A stretch of 64,000 bases of DNA. Source: Amycolatopsis bartoniae. GTDB lineage: Bacteria > Actinomycetota > Actinomycetes > Mycobacteriales > Pseudonocardiaceae. The notes beneath the pieces were generated by a model, which had not been told where the DNA came from, searched no databases, and was given only the letters and a program-made list of their open reading frames with translations. Every line of letters begins with the position of its first letter. The stretch's first letter is position 1. This document shows, piece by piece, positions 1-10,480 of the stretch. The stretch spans positions 1 to 64,000 of the forward strand of contig NZ_JACHWH010000010.1 of NCBI RefSeq assembly GCF_014191255.1, in the 5' to 3' direction. The translations under genes and the position numbers were made by a program.

Positions 1-1
1 G

Positions 2-316
2 GTCGCGGGCCCGGGGCCGCAGCTGGCTGTCCGCGCGCTCGTCGCCGCGAGCTTCTTCGGCGGCTTGCACCTGCTCGTCCACGCGTTGTCGCGCCGGTCG
101 CTCGGCGCCGGGGACGTCAAGCTCGCGGGCGCGCTGGGTGGCGTGCTGGGCGCGGCGAGCTGGGGTGCGCTCGGGGTTGCGGCGGTGCTGGCGGCCGTGG
201 TCACCGCCGCCCTCGCACTCACCCGCCGCTGGGGCCGGGGCGTGCCGCACGGTCCGGGCCTGCTCGCGGCCGCGTGCCTGGTGGCGCTGTTCCCGGGAAG
301 AGGTGTGGGCGCTTGA
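2..316 (+). CDS. Prepilin peptidase (A24 family), C-terminal part, truncated by window start
   Basis: The reading frame is open from base 2 and ends in TGA at 316. It gives about 104 residues with several hydrophobic segments. The sequence GAGDVKLAGALG carries the GxGD-type aspartate motif of A24 aspartic peptidases (type IV prepilin leader peptidases). In this family the membrane-embedded enzyme cleaves prepilin signal peptides. The N-terminal part and first catalytic Asp lie outside the window. It sits 33 nt upstream of aroC on the same strand, so it may head or belong to the same transcript. The family call is good; the substrate is unknown. Confidence 0.75.
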   Translation, partial: VAGPGPQLAVRALVAASFFGGLHLLVHALSRRSLGAGDVKLAGALGGVLGAASWGALGVAAVLAAVVTAALALTRRWGRGVPHGPGLLAAACLVALFPGRGVGA

Positions 317-323
317 TTCCCGC

Positions 324-348
324 AGGAGGTGACGTGACAGGATCGTGA
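324..348 (+). promoter_or_regulatory. AGGAGG ribosome-binding site with a four-codon ORF just before aroC
   Basis: A perfect AGGAGG (324-329) lies 20 nt from the aroC GTG, too far for ordinary use. It is 4 nt from a GTG at 334 that opens a four-codon frame (GTG ACA GGA TCG) ending in TGA at 346-348. That stop is one base before the aroC start codon. This could be translational coupling from a mini-ORF, or a chance arrangement. Seen in sequence; the function is inferred. Confidence 0.35.
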
Positions 349-349
349 G

Positions 350-1533
350 GTGTTGCGCTGGATAACCGCAGGTGAATCGCACGGCCCCGCGCTGGCCGCC
401 GTGCTGGAAGGAATGGTGGCCGGGGTCGAGGTCACCACCACCGAGGTGGGCGAGCAACTCGCCCGCCGACGGCTGGGCTTCGGCCGGAGCCCGCGGATGG
501 GTTTCGAGACCGACCACATCGAGTTCCTCGGCGGTGTCCGGCACGGCGTCACCCAGGGCGGCCCCATCGCGGTCCACATCGAGAACGCGGAATGGCCCAA
601 GTGGGACAAGGTGATGGCCGCGGATCCGGTCGACCCGGCCGAGCTCGAGGGCCTCGCGCGGAACGAGCCGCTGACCCGGCCCCGTCCCGGCCACGCGGAC
701 CTGCCCGGCATGCAGAAGTACGGCTTCGACGAGGCACGGCCGGTGCTCGAACGCGCCAGCGCGCGGGAGACCGCGTCGCGCACCGCCCTCGGCACCGTGG
801 CGCGGGCCTTCCTGCGGCAGCTGCTCGGCGTGGAGATCATCAGCCACGTGATCTCGATCGGCGGTGCGGTGGCGCCGGAAGGCCCCCTGCCGGGGCCAGG
901 GGATCTCGCCGCCATCGACGAGAGCCCGGTGCGCGCCTTCGGCCAGGAGGCCACCGATGCGATGGTCGCCGAGGTCGACGCGGTGCGAAAGGCGGGTGAC
1001 ACGGTCGGCGGGGTGATCGAGGTGATCGCCTACGGCCTGCCGCCGGGCCTGGGCTCGCACGTGCACTGGGACCGGCGGCTCGACGCGCGGCTCGCGGGTG
1101 CGCTGATGGGCGTGCAGGCGATGAAGGGCGTCGAGGTCGGGGACGGGTTCACCACCGCCCGCCGCTGGGGCAGCCAGGCGCACGACGAGATCGACCGCGG
1201 CTCCGGCCCGGTCGGGGTGACCCGCCGGTCGAACCGGGCCGGAGGACTGGAGGGAGGCATCACCAACGGCGAACCGGTCCGGGTCCGGGTCGCGATGAAG
1301 CCGATCTCCACGGTGCCCAAGGCGTTGTCCACTGTGGACGTCCAGACGGGTGAGCCCGCGGTGGCGATCCACCAGCGGTCCGACGTGTGCGCGGTACCGC
1401 GGGCCGGGGTCGTGCTGGAGTCCGTGGTCGCGCTCGTGGTCGCCGATGCCGCGCTGGAGAAGTTCGGCGGTGACTCGCTCGCCGAGACCAAGCGCAACGC
1501 CGAGGGCTACCTCAAGGCGCTGGAGGAGCGGTG

Positions 1534-1537
<4 letters not shown>
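350..1537 (+). CDS. aroC: Chorismate synthase
   Basis: 395 residues, full length for the family. It begins [15 protein letters not shown], the FMN/EPSP-binding start typical of chorismate synthases. It converts 5-enolpyruvylshikimate-3-phosphate to chorismate, the last step of the shikimate pathway, using reduced FMN without net redox change. Conserved family stretches [11 protein letters not shown] and [11 protein letters not shown] are present near residues 290 and 345. It starts with GTG and overlaps aroK by 4 nt or more, so aroC-aroK-aroB are translationally coupled. Confidence 0.97.
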
Positions 1538-3164
<1,627 letters not shown>

Positions 3165-3201
3165 CGGCGGGGCACACGCGGCGGAACGAGGGGAGTGCGC
3201 G

Positions 3202-3633
3202 GTGAAGGTGTTCGTCCTCAATGGACCCAACCTCGGGCGGCTGGGCAAGCGGGAGCCCGCGGTGTACGGCTCGACCACGCACGCGGACCTCGCGGAGCTG
3301 TGTGTCAGGACGGGGAACGAGCTGGGCCTGGACGTCGAGGTCCGCCAGACCGACCACGAAGGCGAAATGGTCGGCTGGCTGCACGAGGCCGCGGACGGCG
3401 GATTCCCGGTGGTGCTCAATGCCGGGGCCTGGACGCACTACTCGATCGCCGTTCGGGACGCCGCCGCGCAGCTGACCGCTCCGCTGATCGAGCTGCACAT
3501 CTCGAACGTGCACAGGCGCGAGGAGTTCCGCCACCACAGCGTGCTGTCCGACATCGCGACGGCCGTCATGGCGGGTCTCGGCGTGCCGGGATACGCCCTC
3601 GCGCTCCGCTGGCTGGCCGACAACGCCCACTGA
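3202..3633 (+). CDS. aroQ: Type II 3-dehydroquinate dehydratase
   Basis: 143 residues, the usual size of the small type II dehydroquinase that forms a dodecamer. It dehydrates 3-dehydroquinate to 3-dehydroshikimate. The start [18 protein letters not shown] carries the flexible lid Arg and the catalytic Tyr. [11 protein letters not shown] holds the substrate-binding Asn and [15 protein letters not shown] the conserved HISN motif. The GTG start follows aroB by 37 nt with a purine-rich GAGGGGAG leader. Type I aroD is unrelated in sequence. Confidence 0.97.
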
Positions 3634-3638
3634 CCGCG

Positions 3639-3656
3639 GCCCGCCTGCCGGCGGGT
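3639..3656 (+). terminator. Hairpin after aroQ
   Basis: CCCGCC (3640-3645), TGCC loop, GGCGGG (3650-3655), with a possible closing G-T pair, begins 6 nt after the aroQ stop. There is no U tract, as is usual in high-GC actinobacteria. It is a candidate terminator of the aro operon. Confidence 0.5.
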
Positions 3657-3925
3657 CCACTGTGGATAGTGGGAACCCGGGAATGCCTGCGGGCTCCCGA
3701 ACGCCGGTGGGGCACACCTCGTCCAGACAGCGAACGGCCGGGCGCCACCACCCGCCGTTCCCCGGAGCGCCTGGGCGGTCTCCTGGCCATCGTCGTGCGG
3801 CACGGCCGGCGACCCTTGTCCGCCCAGCGGCATCCGCCCGGGCGAGAACCCCGTCCAGCCGGAAAACCTGCGTCCAACTCGTCACGCACGGGGCCGGGCG
3901 TCACCCACGAGGGTTAAGGACCTCC
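3657..3925. other. Intergenic region between the aro operon and the lipoprotein gene
   Basis: About 270 nt with no convincing coding frame. Short open frames on both strands are low-complexity Arg/Pro/Ala reads typical of noncoding GC-rich DNA. It contains GC-rich dyads but no recognised RNA family. The promoter of the next gene lies at its right edge. Confidence 0.5.
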
Positions 3926-3931
3926 TACACT
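3926..3931 (+). promoter_or_regulatory. -10 element TACACT upstream of the beta-propeller lipoprotein
   Basis: TACACT fits the actinobacterial TANNNT -10 consensus. The expected start of transcription is about 3938, giving a roughly 25-nt leader with GGAAGG (3947-3952) before the ATG at 3963. No clear -35 element was seen. Confidence 0.45.
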
Positions 3932-3962
3932 GACGCAGCCATCGACGGAAGGTCACCACTCC

Positions 3963-5465
3963 ATGCGCGGGTTCCGACAGCGGCAGGCCGCTGCCCTCCT
4001 CACCGTTGTGCTCGGCGCGGCCCTCGCCGCCTGCACACCGGGCAACGCGCAGACCCAGGCGGAGGGCGACGGCGGCCTCGGCGGCACCCAGCGCGGCGCG
4101 GACGCGAAACCCGCCCAGGTCGCGCTCGCGACCGGCGCGGCCAGACAGAGCGCCGGGGTCGTCGCGGCCGGCGGCCCCGGCGCGCCGTACAACTACGGCC
4201 CCAGCGTCATGCTCGACGGCACCACCACGCGCATGTGGTGGTGCAGCCAGTACCCGACCGCAGCCCCGCCCGGGGACGACATCCTCTACGGCGAGTCCGC
4301 TTCCCTCGACGGCCCCTTCACCGGCCCCGGCGGCGCTGTCCCGCCCGCCGTGCTCTCCGGCAACCCCGGCCAGTTCGACGGCGTCCACACGTGTGACCCG
4401 TCGGTGGTCCGCGTCGACGGCACCTACTACCTCTACTACACCGGCGCCGCCGGTGATCACGCGCTCGGCAACGCCATCGGGCTCGCCACCAGCACCGACG
4501 GCCTCACGTGGACGCGCAGCCCTGGCCCGGTCGTCGGTCCGTCCCACGACGTGCACCGCGACAACACCTACGGCGCCGGCCAGCCCTCGGCCGTCTACCT
4601 CGACGGCTGGTTCTACCTCATGTTCACCGACACCACCGGCCAGGCCGCGGGCTGGAACGGCGCCGGGCAGTTCGTCCTGCGCGCCAAGGACCCCGCCTTC
4701 AGCAACGGCGTGGAATCCTTGACCGCCAAGGGGTTCACCCCGGTCTCCGGCACGAGCACCCCGCGCGCCGTCTCGCTGGTCGACGCCTTCAGCGCGGACC
4801 TCGAGTGGGTCGACGGCCTCGACGCCTTCGCCATCGCCCACGAGACGGAGAACGGCACCACCCTCACCTTCTGGAACCGCGACTTCACCGCCCACCCCTA
4901 CCGCGAGGTCGTCATCCCCGGCGCCTGGCGGGAAGGCCCCGGCCTGGTCCGCCGCCCCGACGGGCACGCCCCGGCGTCGGCCACCGACCCGTGCGGGCGG
5001 ATCCCGTTCGACGTCGTCCGCGCGACCAGCCTCGGCGAGGCCAACGCGCCCACCGACCTCAAGCACTTCGGCCTCGACGTCACCGGCGTCAACGCCTGCG
5101 CCACCCGGGACCGCGCGATCGGCGTGCTCGACGGGTTCGCGATGCCCTCGCCCGTGCGCACGATGGACCTGGTGGCGGACGGCAAGCTCGTCCGCGTCGA
5201 CCGCCGGTCCGTCGCCGTGCAGCTCGCGAACCACGTGCTCGACCAGCGCCTCGACGCCCTCGACGGCGTCCCGGTGTCCGCGCACCTGACGGCCGGTGCC
5301 CCCGCCGTGCAGGCCACCGGGCTCGGCCTCGGGCTGGTGCTCGACGGCGGGAACCTCTGGCTCGTGCACCCCGCCACGGTCGCCACCCTCAACGGCTCGC
5401 CCGTGAAGACCGTCAGCGCGGCCGAATGGCGCGCCTACCCGGAAGCCGGCACGCTCGGCCGCTGA
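3963..5465 (+). CDS. Lipoprotein with GH43/GH32-like five-bladed beta-propeller fold
   Basis: 500 residues. An N-terminal signal peptide ends in a lipobox (LAAC, Cys near residue 21), so the protein should be lipid-anchored outside the membrane. The body has repeated blade-like strands: YNYGPSVMLDG, THTCDPSVVRVDGTYYLYYTG-type and IGLATSTDGLTWTR. These are the style of glycoside hydrolase family 43/32/68 propellers, and the Asp in CDPSVV could be the catalytic base. No substrate can be assigned. The gene has its own promoter and converges on the next gene with only 3 nt between stops. Confidence 0.6.
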   Translation: MRGFRQRQAAALLTVVLGAALAACTPGNAQTQAEGDGGLGGTQRGADAKPAQVALATGAARQSAGVVAAGGPGAPYNYGPSVMLDGTTTRMWWCSQYPTAAPPGDDILYGESASLDGPFTGPGGAVPPAVLSGNPGQFDGVHTCDPSVVRVDGTYYLYYTGAAGDHALGNAIGLATSTDGLTWTRSPGPVVGPSHDVHRDNTYGAGQPSAVYLDGWFYLMFTDTTGQAAGWNGAGQFVLRAKDPAFSNGVESLTAKGFTPVSGTSTPRAVSLVDAFSADLEWVDGLDAFAIAHETENGTTLTFWNRDFTAHPYREVVIPGAWREGPGLVRRPDGHAPASATDPCGRIPFDVVRATSLGEANAPTDLKHFGLDVTGVNACATRDRAIGVLDGFAMPSPVRTMDLVADGKLVRVDRRSVAVQLANHVLDQRLDALDGVPVSAHLTAGAPAVQATGLGLGLVLDGGNLWLVHPATVATLNGSPVKTVSAAEWRAYPEAGTLGR

Positions 5466-5468
5466 CGC

Positions 5469-6011
5469 CTACTCGCGCCGCGGCGTCGGCGACGGCGTGC
5501 GGCGCCGTCGCGGCGAGGGGGAGGGGCGGCGCCGCGGACGCTCGGCAGCGGGCTCACCAGAGTCCCCAGCGGGCTCGACAGAGTCAACAGACTCAACAGG
5601 CTCGACAGGGTTCGCGGCTTCCGGCCGGGTGAGCCGCCCGCCGGCGAGCAGGCCGAGCCCCGCCGGAACGAGCACCAGCAGCGCGGTGAACGCGGCGCCA
5701 CCGGTGAGCGCGGGCTGCAGCTCCGCGGTCCCTGCCTGGTCCACGAAGATGCCGCGGCCGATCACGTACAGCACGCCCGAGCCCAGCCCGGCGACGAGCG
5801 ACGCGATGAGCCAGGTGCGCCCGGCGTCCTCCCGGCGCAGCCACGCGTCGACCGCGCTCCAGAGGGCCGCCGCGCCGACCAGCAGCGCGATCACGACGAT
5901 CCGCACGGTGAGCAGGCCCGTGGGGTTGTAGACCGTCGCCTTCGCCAGTGCCGTGTCCGCGATGGCGTGCAGGAACGCCATCGCGAGTCCTCGCGTCAAC
6001 CAGGGCCGCAT
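5469..6011 (-). CDS. B-4DMT-type small membrane protein (Rv2536-like)
   Basis: 180 residues from the ATG at 6011; an upstream in-frame start at 6068 would run into the pepQ start and is not used. Four hydrophobic segments (about residues 8-30, 35-52, 68-85 and 100-122) are followed by a low-complexity acidic Pro/Glu/Ser/Val stretch and a basic tail (RRRPSPSPRRRR). Position and orientation, antisense between aroQ and pepQ-efp, match mycobacterial Rv2536, annotated as a four-TM drug/metabolite-transporter-like protein. Function is unproven. The 42-nt gap to pepQ must hold both promoters. Confidence 0.7.
   Translation of the reverse strand: MRPWLTRGLAMAFLHAIADTALAKATVYNPTGLLTVRIVVIALLVGAAALWSAVDAWLRREDAGRTWLIASLVAGLGSGVLYVIGRGIFVDQAGTAELQPALTGGAAFTALLVLVPAGLGLLAGGRLTRPEAANPVEPVESVDSVEPAGDSGEPAAERPRRRPSPSPRRRRTPSPTPRRE
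5552..5608 (-). repeat. Tandem 9-nt repeats coding the V-E-S/V-D-S/V-E-P stretch
   Basis: Six imperfect 9-nt units (gctcaccag, agtccccag, a 3-nt break, gctcgacag, agtcaacag, actcaacag, gctcgacag) lie inside the C-terminal tail of the membrane protein. Each unit is three codons, so copy-number changes would keep the frame. Seen directly; a spacer role is inferred. Confidence 0.7.
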
Positions 6012-6041
6012 CGTGCCACTGTAAGGCAACCCGTGAGTAAG

Positions 6042-6047
6042 TAAGGT
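6042..6047 (+). promoter_or_regulatory. -10 element TAAGGT, leaderless pepQ promoter
   Basis: TAAGGT ends 6 nt before the pepQ GTG, which would place the transcript start at the start codon itself. No Shine-Dalgarno sequence is needed or convincing here. Confidence 0.5.
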
Positions 6048-6053
6048 GAGGCC

Positions 6054-7133
6054 GTGCCCGATCGCCATGCCACCCGCCGGGACGCGCTGCGTGCCCTGCT
6101 CCGCGAGGCCGGTGCCGACGGCCTGCTCGTCACCGACCTGCTCAACATCCGCTACCTGACCGGCTTCACCGGCTCCAACGCCGCGCTTCTGCTACACGGC
6201 GACGGCGAAGACGGGACGCTGTTCTGCACCGACGGCCGGTACGTCACGCAGGCGGCGGCGGAGGTGCCCGACCTCGAACACGTCATCGACCGCGACAGCG
6301 CGGCGGCGCTCGCCAAGCGCGCCCGGGGCCGCACGGGGTTCGAGAGCCAGCACGTGAGCGTCGAGCAGTACGAGGTCTTCACCACCACGGCGCAGGACGC
6401 CGACCTCGTGCGCGCACCCGGTCTAGTCGAACGGCTGCGGCTGATCAAGGACGAGGACGAGATCGACGCCGTGCGCCGGGCGTGCGCCGCCGCCGACGCC
6501 GCGCTCGCCGAGCTGCTGGAGCGCGGCGGCATCCGGCCCGGTCGCACCGAGCGGGAGATCGCGCGGGACCTGGAGAACCTGATGCTGGACCACGGTTCGG
6601 CGGCGCCCTCCTTCGACTCGATCGTGGCGGCCGGCGTCAACTCCGCGATTCCGCACCACCGCCCGGCCGCCGACGTGCTGCGGCAGGGGGACTTCCTCAA
6701 GCTCGACTTCGGGGCGACCGTCGACGGCTACCACTCCGACATGACCCGCACGCTCGTGCTCGGCGAGCCGGCGGACTGGCAGCGCGAGCTGTACGAGCTG
6801 GTGCGCCGCGCCCAGGTGGCGGGCACCGGGGCGGTACGGCCGGGGGCCCGGACGGCGGACGTCGACCGGGCCGCACGCGAGGTGATCGAGCAGGCCGGGC
6901 ACGGCGAGGAGTTCTCGCACGGCCTCGGTCACGGGGTGGGACTGGAAATCCACGAGGCGCCCAGTCTGGCGAAGAAGGGCGACGGTACACTGTCCGTCGG
7001 TATGACGGTCACCGTCGAGCCAGGCGTCTACCTCGCCGGCCGTGGTGGCGTCCGCATCGAGGACACGCTGGTCGTGCGGGACACGGTTCCCGAACTCCTC
7101 ACCCTGAGCAGCAAGGACCTCGTGGTCGTCTAG
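6054..7133 (+). CDS. pepQ: Xaa-Pro aminopeptidase (M24 family)
   Basis: 359 residues with a creatinase-like N-terminal domain (to about residue 130) and a pita-bread M24 catalytic domain. The five metal ligands are visible: Asp in [10 protein letters not shown] and YHSDMTRT, His in [10 protein letters not shown], Glu in TVEPGVYL and Glu in GGVRIEDT. It releases N-terminal residues next to proline in the cytoplasm. It precedes efp, which helps ribosomes through polyproline, an order conserved in actinobacteria. The symbol follows mycobacterial usage. Confidence 0.9.
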   Translation: MPDRHATRRDALRALLREAGADGLLVTDLLNIRYLTGFTGSNAALLLHGDGEDGTLFCTDGRYVTQAAAEVPDLEHVIDRDSAAALAKRARGRTGFESQHVSVEQYEVFTTTAQDADLVRAPGLVERLRLIKDEDEIDAVRRACAAADAALAELLERGGIRPGRTEREIARDLENLMLDHGSAAPSFDSIVAAGVNSAIPHHRPAADVLRQGDFLKLDFGATVDGYHSDMTRTLVLGEPADWQRELYELVRRAQVAGTGAVRPGARTADVDRAAREVIEQAGHGEEFSHGLGHGVGLEIHEAPSLAKKGDGTLSVGMTVTVEPGVYLAGRGGVRIEDTLVVRDTVPELLTLSSKDLVVV

Positions 7134-7176
7134 CGGCGGCCACGACTCGACAGACAACAGGAGAACTGGACAACCC

Positions 7177-7736
<560 letters not shown>

Positions 7737-7740
<4 letters not shown>

Positions 7741-8186
7741 GTGCTCCCACTTCGCGGCGCGGCGGCTCTCCGAGCCGCCGCGCTTTGCGCAGGCGAGCCG
7801 TCGAGATGCTCTACGAAGCCGCGCAGCGTTCCCTCGATCCGGTGACGCTGCTGGCGGACCGGGTCGGTTCGATCGAGGTGGACCCGGTCGGGGACTACAC
7901 GATCTCGCTCGTGGAGGGCGTCACGAAGCACCGCGAGCGGATCGACGAGCTGCTCGCGGAACACGCGCAGGGCTGGACGCTCGACCGCATGCCGCCGGTG
8001 GACCTGGCCGTGCTGCGCGTCGGGGTCTACGAGCTGCTGTGGTCGGCGGACGTGCCCGACCCGGTGGCCATCGACGAGGCGGTCGGCCTGGCCAAGGAGC
8101 TCTCGACCGACGACTCGCCCCGTTTCGTCAACGGCGTGCTCGGCCGGATCGGCAACATCGCCGACCGCCTGCGCGCCGTCCTCTAG
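7737..8186 (+). CDS. nusB: Transcription antitermination factor NusB
   Basis: 149 residues. The start is a TTG overlapping the efp stop (TTGA); no GTG or ATG in frame allows a full-length NusB, since the first ATG (7806) would cut the first helix. The all-helical fold is recognised from [35 protein letters not shown] and [27 protein letters not shown]. It binds boxA RNA with S10 in rRNA antitermination. Translation is coupled to efp. Confidence 0.95.
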
Positions 8187-8197
8187 GCCGGTCTTTC

Positions 8198-8230
8198 GAG
8201 GAGGGCGGGGCGAACTTCCCCGCCCTCCTC
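8198..8230. terminator. Bidirectional terminator between nusB and bldD
   Basis: A perfect 13-bp stem, 8198-8210 pairing with 8218-8230, with a 7-nt loop CGAACTT. It starts 11 nt after the nusB stop and ends next to the bldD stop codon, so it can serve both convergent genes. Confidence 0.85.
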
Positions 8231-8719
8231 TCAGTCTTCTTTCGCGGGGCGGGCTTCGGGTGGCAGCACGCCCCAGTCGATGAGCTGCTCGGTCAGCTCG
8301 CCGGGGGTCATGTCGTAGATGATCGCCAGCGACCGCAGGTCCTCGGTGCGGATGGACAGCACCTTGCCGTTGTAGTCGCCGCGCTGGCTCTGGATCGTCG
8401 CGGCGTAGCGGGCCAGCGGTCCGACCTTCTCCGCGGGCAGCTGCTGCAGCCGCTCCAGGTTGATGACGATCTTGGTGGCGGGCTCGGCACCGGAGGGCAC
8501 CCGGCCCTCGGGCAGCAGCTCGACCACGGGCACGCCGTAGAAGTCGGCGAGCTCGGCGAGCTTCTGGACGGTGACCGCCCGGTCCCCGCGTTCGTAGGAC
8601 CCGACCACGACCGCCTTCCAGCGGCCGCCGGACTTCTGCTCGACCCCGTGCAGGGACAGCCCCTGCTGCTGGCGGATCCCGCGGAGCTTGGCCCCGAGCG
8701 CCTTGGCGTAATCGCCCAT
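8231..8719 (-). CDS. bldD: Developmental regulator BldD (c-di-GMP-responsive)
   Basis: 162 residues from the ATG at 8719 (MGDYAKALGAKLRGIRQQQG). An XRE-type helix-turn-helix (about residues 8-65, including GRWKAVVVGSYERGDRAVTVQKL) is followed by the effector domain. The c-di-GMP signature RxD-X8-RxxD is exact here: RGD, eight residues, RTED. In Streptomyces BldD bound to tetrameric c-di-GMP represses sporulation genes. An upstream ATG at 8806 is rejected because the extension is unlike the family and would swallow a BldD-box-like palindrome. Convergent with nusB, divergent from pyrR. Confidence 0.95.
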   Translation of the reverse strand: MGDYAKALGAKLRGIRQQQGLSLHGVEQKSGGRWKAVVVGSYERGDRAVTVQKLAELADFYGVPVVELLPEGRVPSGAEPATKIVINLERLQQLPAEKVGPLARYAATIQSQRGDYNGKVLSIRTEDLRSLAIIYDMTPGELTEQLIDWGVLPPEARPAKED

Positions 8720-8781
8720 CTGGTGGTTCTCCGTTTCCTCGCCCAGCCGGTCGGGAGGACCGCCGTGGGACTGCTGCGCTG

Positions 8782-8796
8782 AATACTCAGAGTAAT
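8782..8796 (-). promoter_or_regulatory. BldD-box-like palindrome upstream of bldD
   Basis: AATACTCAGAGTAAT contains the perfect dyad TACTC-A-GAGTA and matches 9 of 10 fixed positions of the published BldD consensus nTnACnC(A/T)GnGTnAn, on either strand. It lies 63 nt upstream of the bldD start. BldD autorepression is established in Streptomyces; that this site works is inference. Confidence 0.6.
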
Positions 8797-8889
8797 GGTT
8801 ACGCATTGTCGTCACCAGGTCAAGCAAAGGCTTCCCCGGGAAGGAGGCGTACCACCCCGCGAGGACAGCAGGCCGCCTTGTTATTGTCG

Positions 8890-8896
8890 TATGGAT
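8890..8896 (+). promoter_or_regulatory. Candidate -10 (TATGGAT) of the pyr operon
   Basis: The best TANNNT-like element between bldD and pyrR. It would start transcription near 8903 and put the PyrR loop in a roughly 60-nt leader. No strong -35 is visible. Confidence 0.35.
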
Positions 8897-8920
8897 TCCC
8901 TGGCCAAGCAGGGGGTCGAC

Positions 8921-8957
8921 GTCCTTTAAGGACCCGTCCGGTGAGGCGGGGAAGGAG
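8921..8957 (+). promoter_or_regulatory. PyrR-binding RNA loop overlapping the pyrR ribosome-binding site
   Basis: Stem CCCG (8933-8936) and CGGG (8947-8950) encloses TCCGGTGAGG. The stretch UCCNGNGAGGY of the bacterial PyrR anti-antiterminator consensus is matched exactly (8937-8947). The descending stem strand abuts GAAGGAG (8951-8957), the pyrR Shine-Dalgarno, 6 nt before the GTG. A second small hairpin (8921-8925 with 8929-8933) shares one base with it. The layout fits translational repression by UMP-bound PyrR, as described in Mycobacterium smegmatis, rather than attenuation. Confidence 0.75.
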
Positions 8958-8963
8958 TCTGCC

Positions 8964-9554
8964 GTGGCGTCACGCCCTCGTGGCGCGGCGGAGCCGGGTG
9001 GCGAGCGCGAGCTGCTCTCGTCCGGCGATGTCGCGCGCACCATCGCCCGAATGGCCCATCAGGTCATCGAGAAGACCGCGCTGGGTGCCGATTCGGGTGA
9101 ACTTCCGGTGCTGCTCGGAATTCCCACCCGGGGCACCCCGCTGGCCGGCCGGCTCGCCGGCCGCATCGCCGAGTTCGCCGGGGTCCGCCCGCCCGCCGGC
9201 GCCCTCGACATCACCCTCTACCGCGACGACCTGCGCCGCAGGCCCACGCGCCCGCTCGCCGCGACGCAGGTGCCCGACACCGGCATCGACGACCGGATCG
9301 TGGTCCTGGTCGACGACGTGCTCTTCTCCGGCCGCACCGTCCGCGCGGCGCTCGACGCCCTGCGCGACCACGGCCGTCCCCGCGCCGTGCAGCTCGCCGT
9401 CCTCGTCGACCGCGGGCACCGCGAGTTCCCGATCCGCGCCGACTACGTGGGCAAGAACGTGCCCACGTCGCGTTCGGAAGAGGTGCAGGTGCTGGTGTCC
9501 GAGATCGACGGGCGGGACGCGGTGATCCTGCGGGGGAAGGGGGAGAACGCGTGA
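8964..9554 (+). CDS. pyrR: PyrR regulator / uracil phosphoribosyltransferase
   Basis: 196 residues, type I phosphoribosyltransferase fold. The PRPP loop [17 protein letters not shown] is near residues 112-128. In this family it binds UMP/UTP and a conserved RNA loop in pyr leaders, and often has weak uracil phosphoribosyltransferase activity. It heads a seven-gene operon whose genes overlap by 1-4 nt, and a matching RNA loop lies in its own leader. The GTG at 8964 is chosen for its GAAGGAG spacing. Confidence 0.95.
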   Translation: MASRPRGAAEPGGERELLSSGDVARTIARMAHQVIEKTALGADSGELPVLLGIPTRGTPLAGRLAGRIAEFAGVRPPAGALDITLYRDDLRRRPTRPLAATQVPDTGIDDRIVVLVDDVLFSGRTVRAALDALRDHGRPRAVQLAVLVDRGHREFPIRADYVGKNVPTSRSEEVQVLVSEIDGRDAVILRGKGENA

Positions 9555-10480
9555 AGCACCTGCTGGCGACCGAAGGCCTCGACCCGGAACTGGCCACCGC
9601 CGTGCTCGACACCGCGGACGAGCTGAAGAAGACACTGCTCGGCCGCGAGGTGCGCAAGCTGCCCACGCTGCGCGGCCGCACGGTCGTCACGATGTTCTAC
9701 GAGAACTCCACGCGCACCCGGGTCTCGTTCGAGATCGCGGGCAAGTGGATGAGCGCGGATGTGATCAACGTCTCCTCCAGTGGCTCCTCGGTGAGCAAGG
9801 GGGAGTCGCTGCGGGACACCGCGCTCACGCTCGCCGCCGCCGGCGCCGACTGCGTGATCGTCCGGCATCCCGCCTCCGGCGCCGCGCACCGGCTGGCCGG
9901 GTGGCTCGCCGAAGCGGGCACGGCCGTGGTCAACGCGGGGGACGGGATGCACGAGCACCCGACGCAGGCGCTGCTCGACGCCGCGACGCTGCGCGAGCGG
10001 CTGGGCACGCTGTCCGGCAGGCGGGTCGCGATCGTCGGCGACGTGCTGCACAGCCGCGTCGCCCGCTCGAACATCCACCTGCTCACCGCGCTCGGCGCCG
10101 AGGTCGTGCTGGTCGCGCCGCCCACGCTGCTGCCCGCCGGGGTGGCCGGCCTGCCGGTGACGGTGTCGCACGAGCTGGACGCCGAGCTGCCGGGCGTGGA
10201 CGCCGTGATGATGCTGCGCGTGCAGGCCGAGCGGATGACCGGCGGGTTCTTCCCGTCGGCACGCGAGTACTCGATCGCCTACGGGCTCAGCGAGAAGCGG
10301 CTGGAACTGCTGCCCGAGCACGCGGTCGTGCTGCACCCCGGCCCGATGCTGCGCGGCATGGAGATCGCGTCGGCGGTCGCCGACGCGCCCTCGGCGGCGA
10401 TCACCGAACAGGTCCGCAACGGGGTGCACGTCCGCATGGCGGTCCTGTACCACCTGCTGGCGGGGGAGGAAGAGAAGTGA
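9551..10480 (+). CDS. pyrB: Aspartate carbamoyltransferase catalytic subunit
   Basis: 309 residues. It joins carbamoyl phosphate to aspartate, the committed step of pyrimidine synthesis. The carbamoyl-phosphate site STRTRVSFE is near residue 57 and HPTQALLDA near residue 136. The GTG start overlaps pyrR as GTGA. No pyrI regulatory subunit is present, as expected in actinobacteria where the catalytic chain works with dihydroorotase or alone. Confidence 0.97.
   Translation: MKHLLATEGLDPELATAVLDTADELKKTLLGREVRKLPTLRGRTVVTMFYENSTRTRVSFEIAGKWMSADVINVSSSGSSVSKGESLRDTALTLAAAGADCVIVRHPASGAAHRLAGWLAEAGTAVVNAGDGMHEHPTQALLDAATLRERLGTLSGRRVAIVGDVLHSRVARSNIHLLTALGAEVVLVAPPTLLPAGVAGLPVTVSHELDAELPGVDAVMMLRVQAERMTGGFFPSAREYSIAYGLSEKRLELLPEHAVVLHPGPMLRGMEIASAVADAPSAAITEQVRNGVHVRMAVLYHLLAGEEEK

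Noticed and set aside
8720-9043. N-terminal extension of bldD using upstream starts at 8806 or 9043
   Set aside because: The extension is unlike BldD proteins, overlaps pyrR, and contains the palindrome and PyrR loop.
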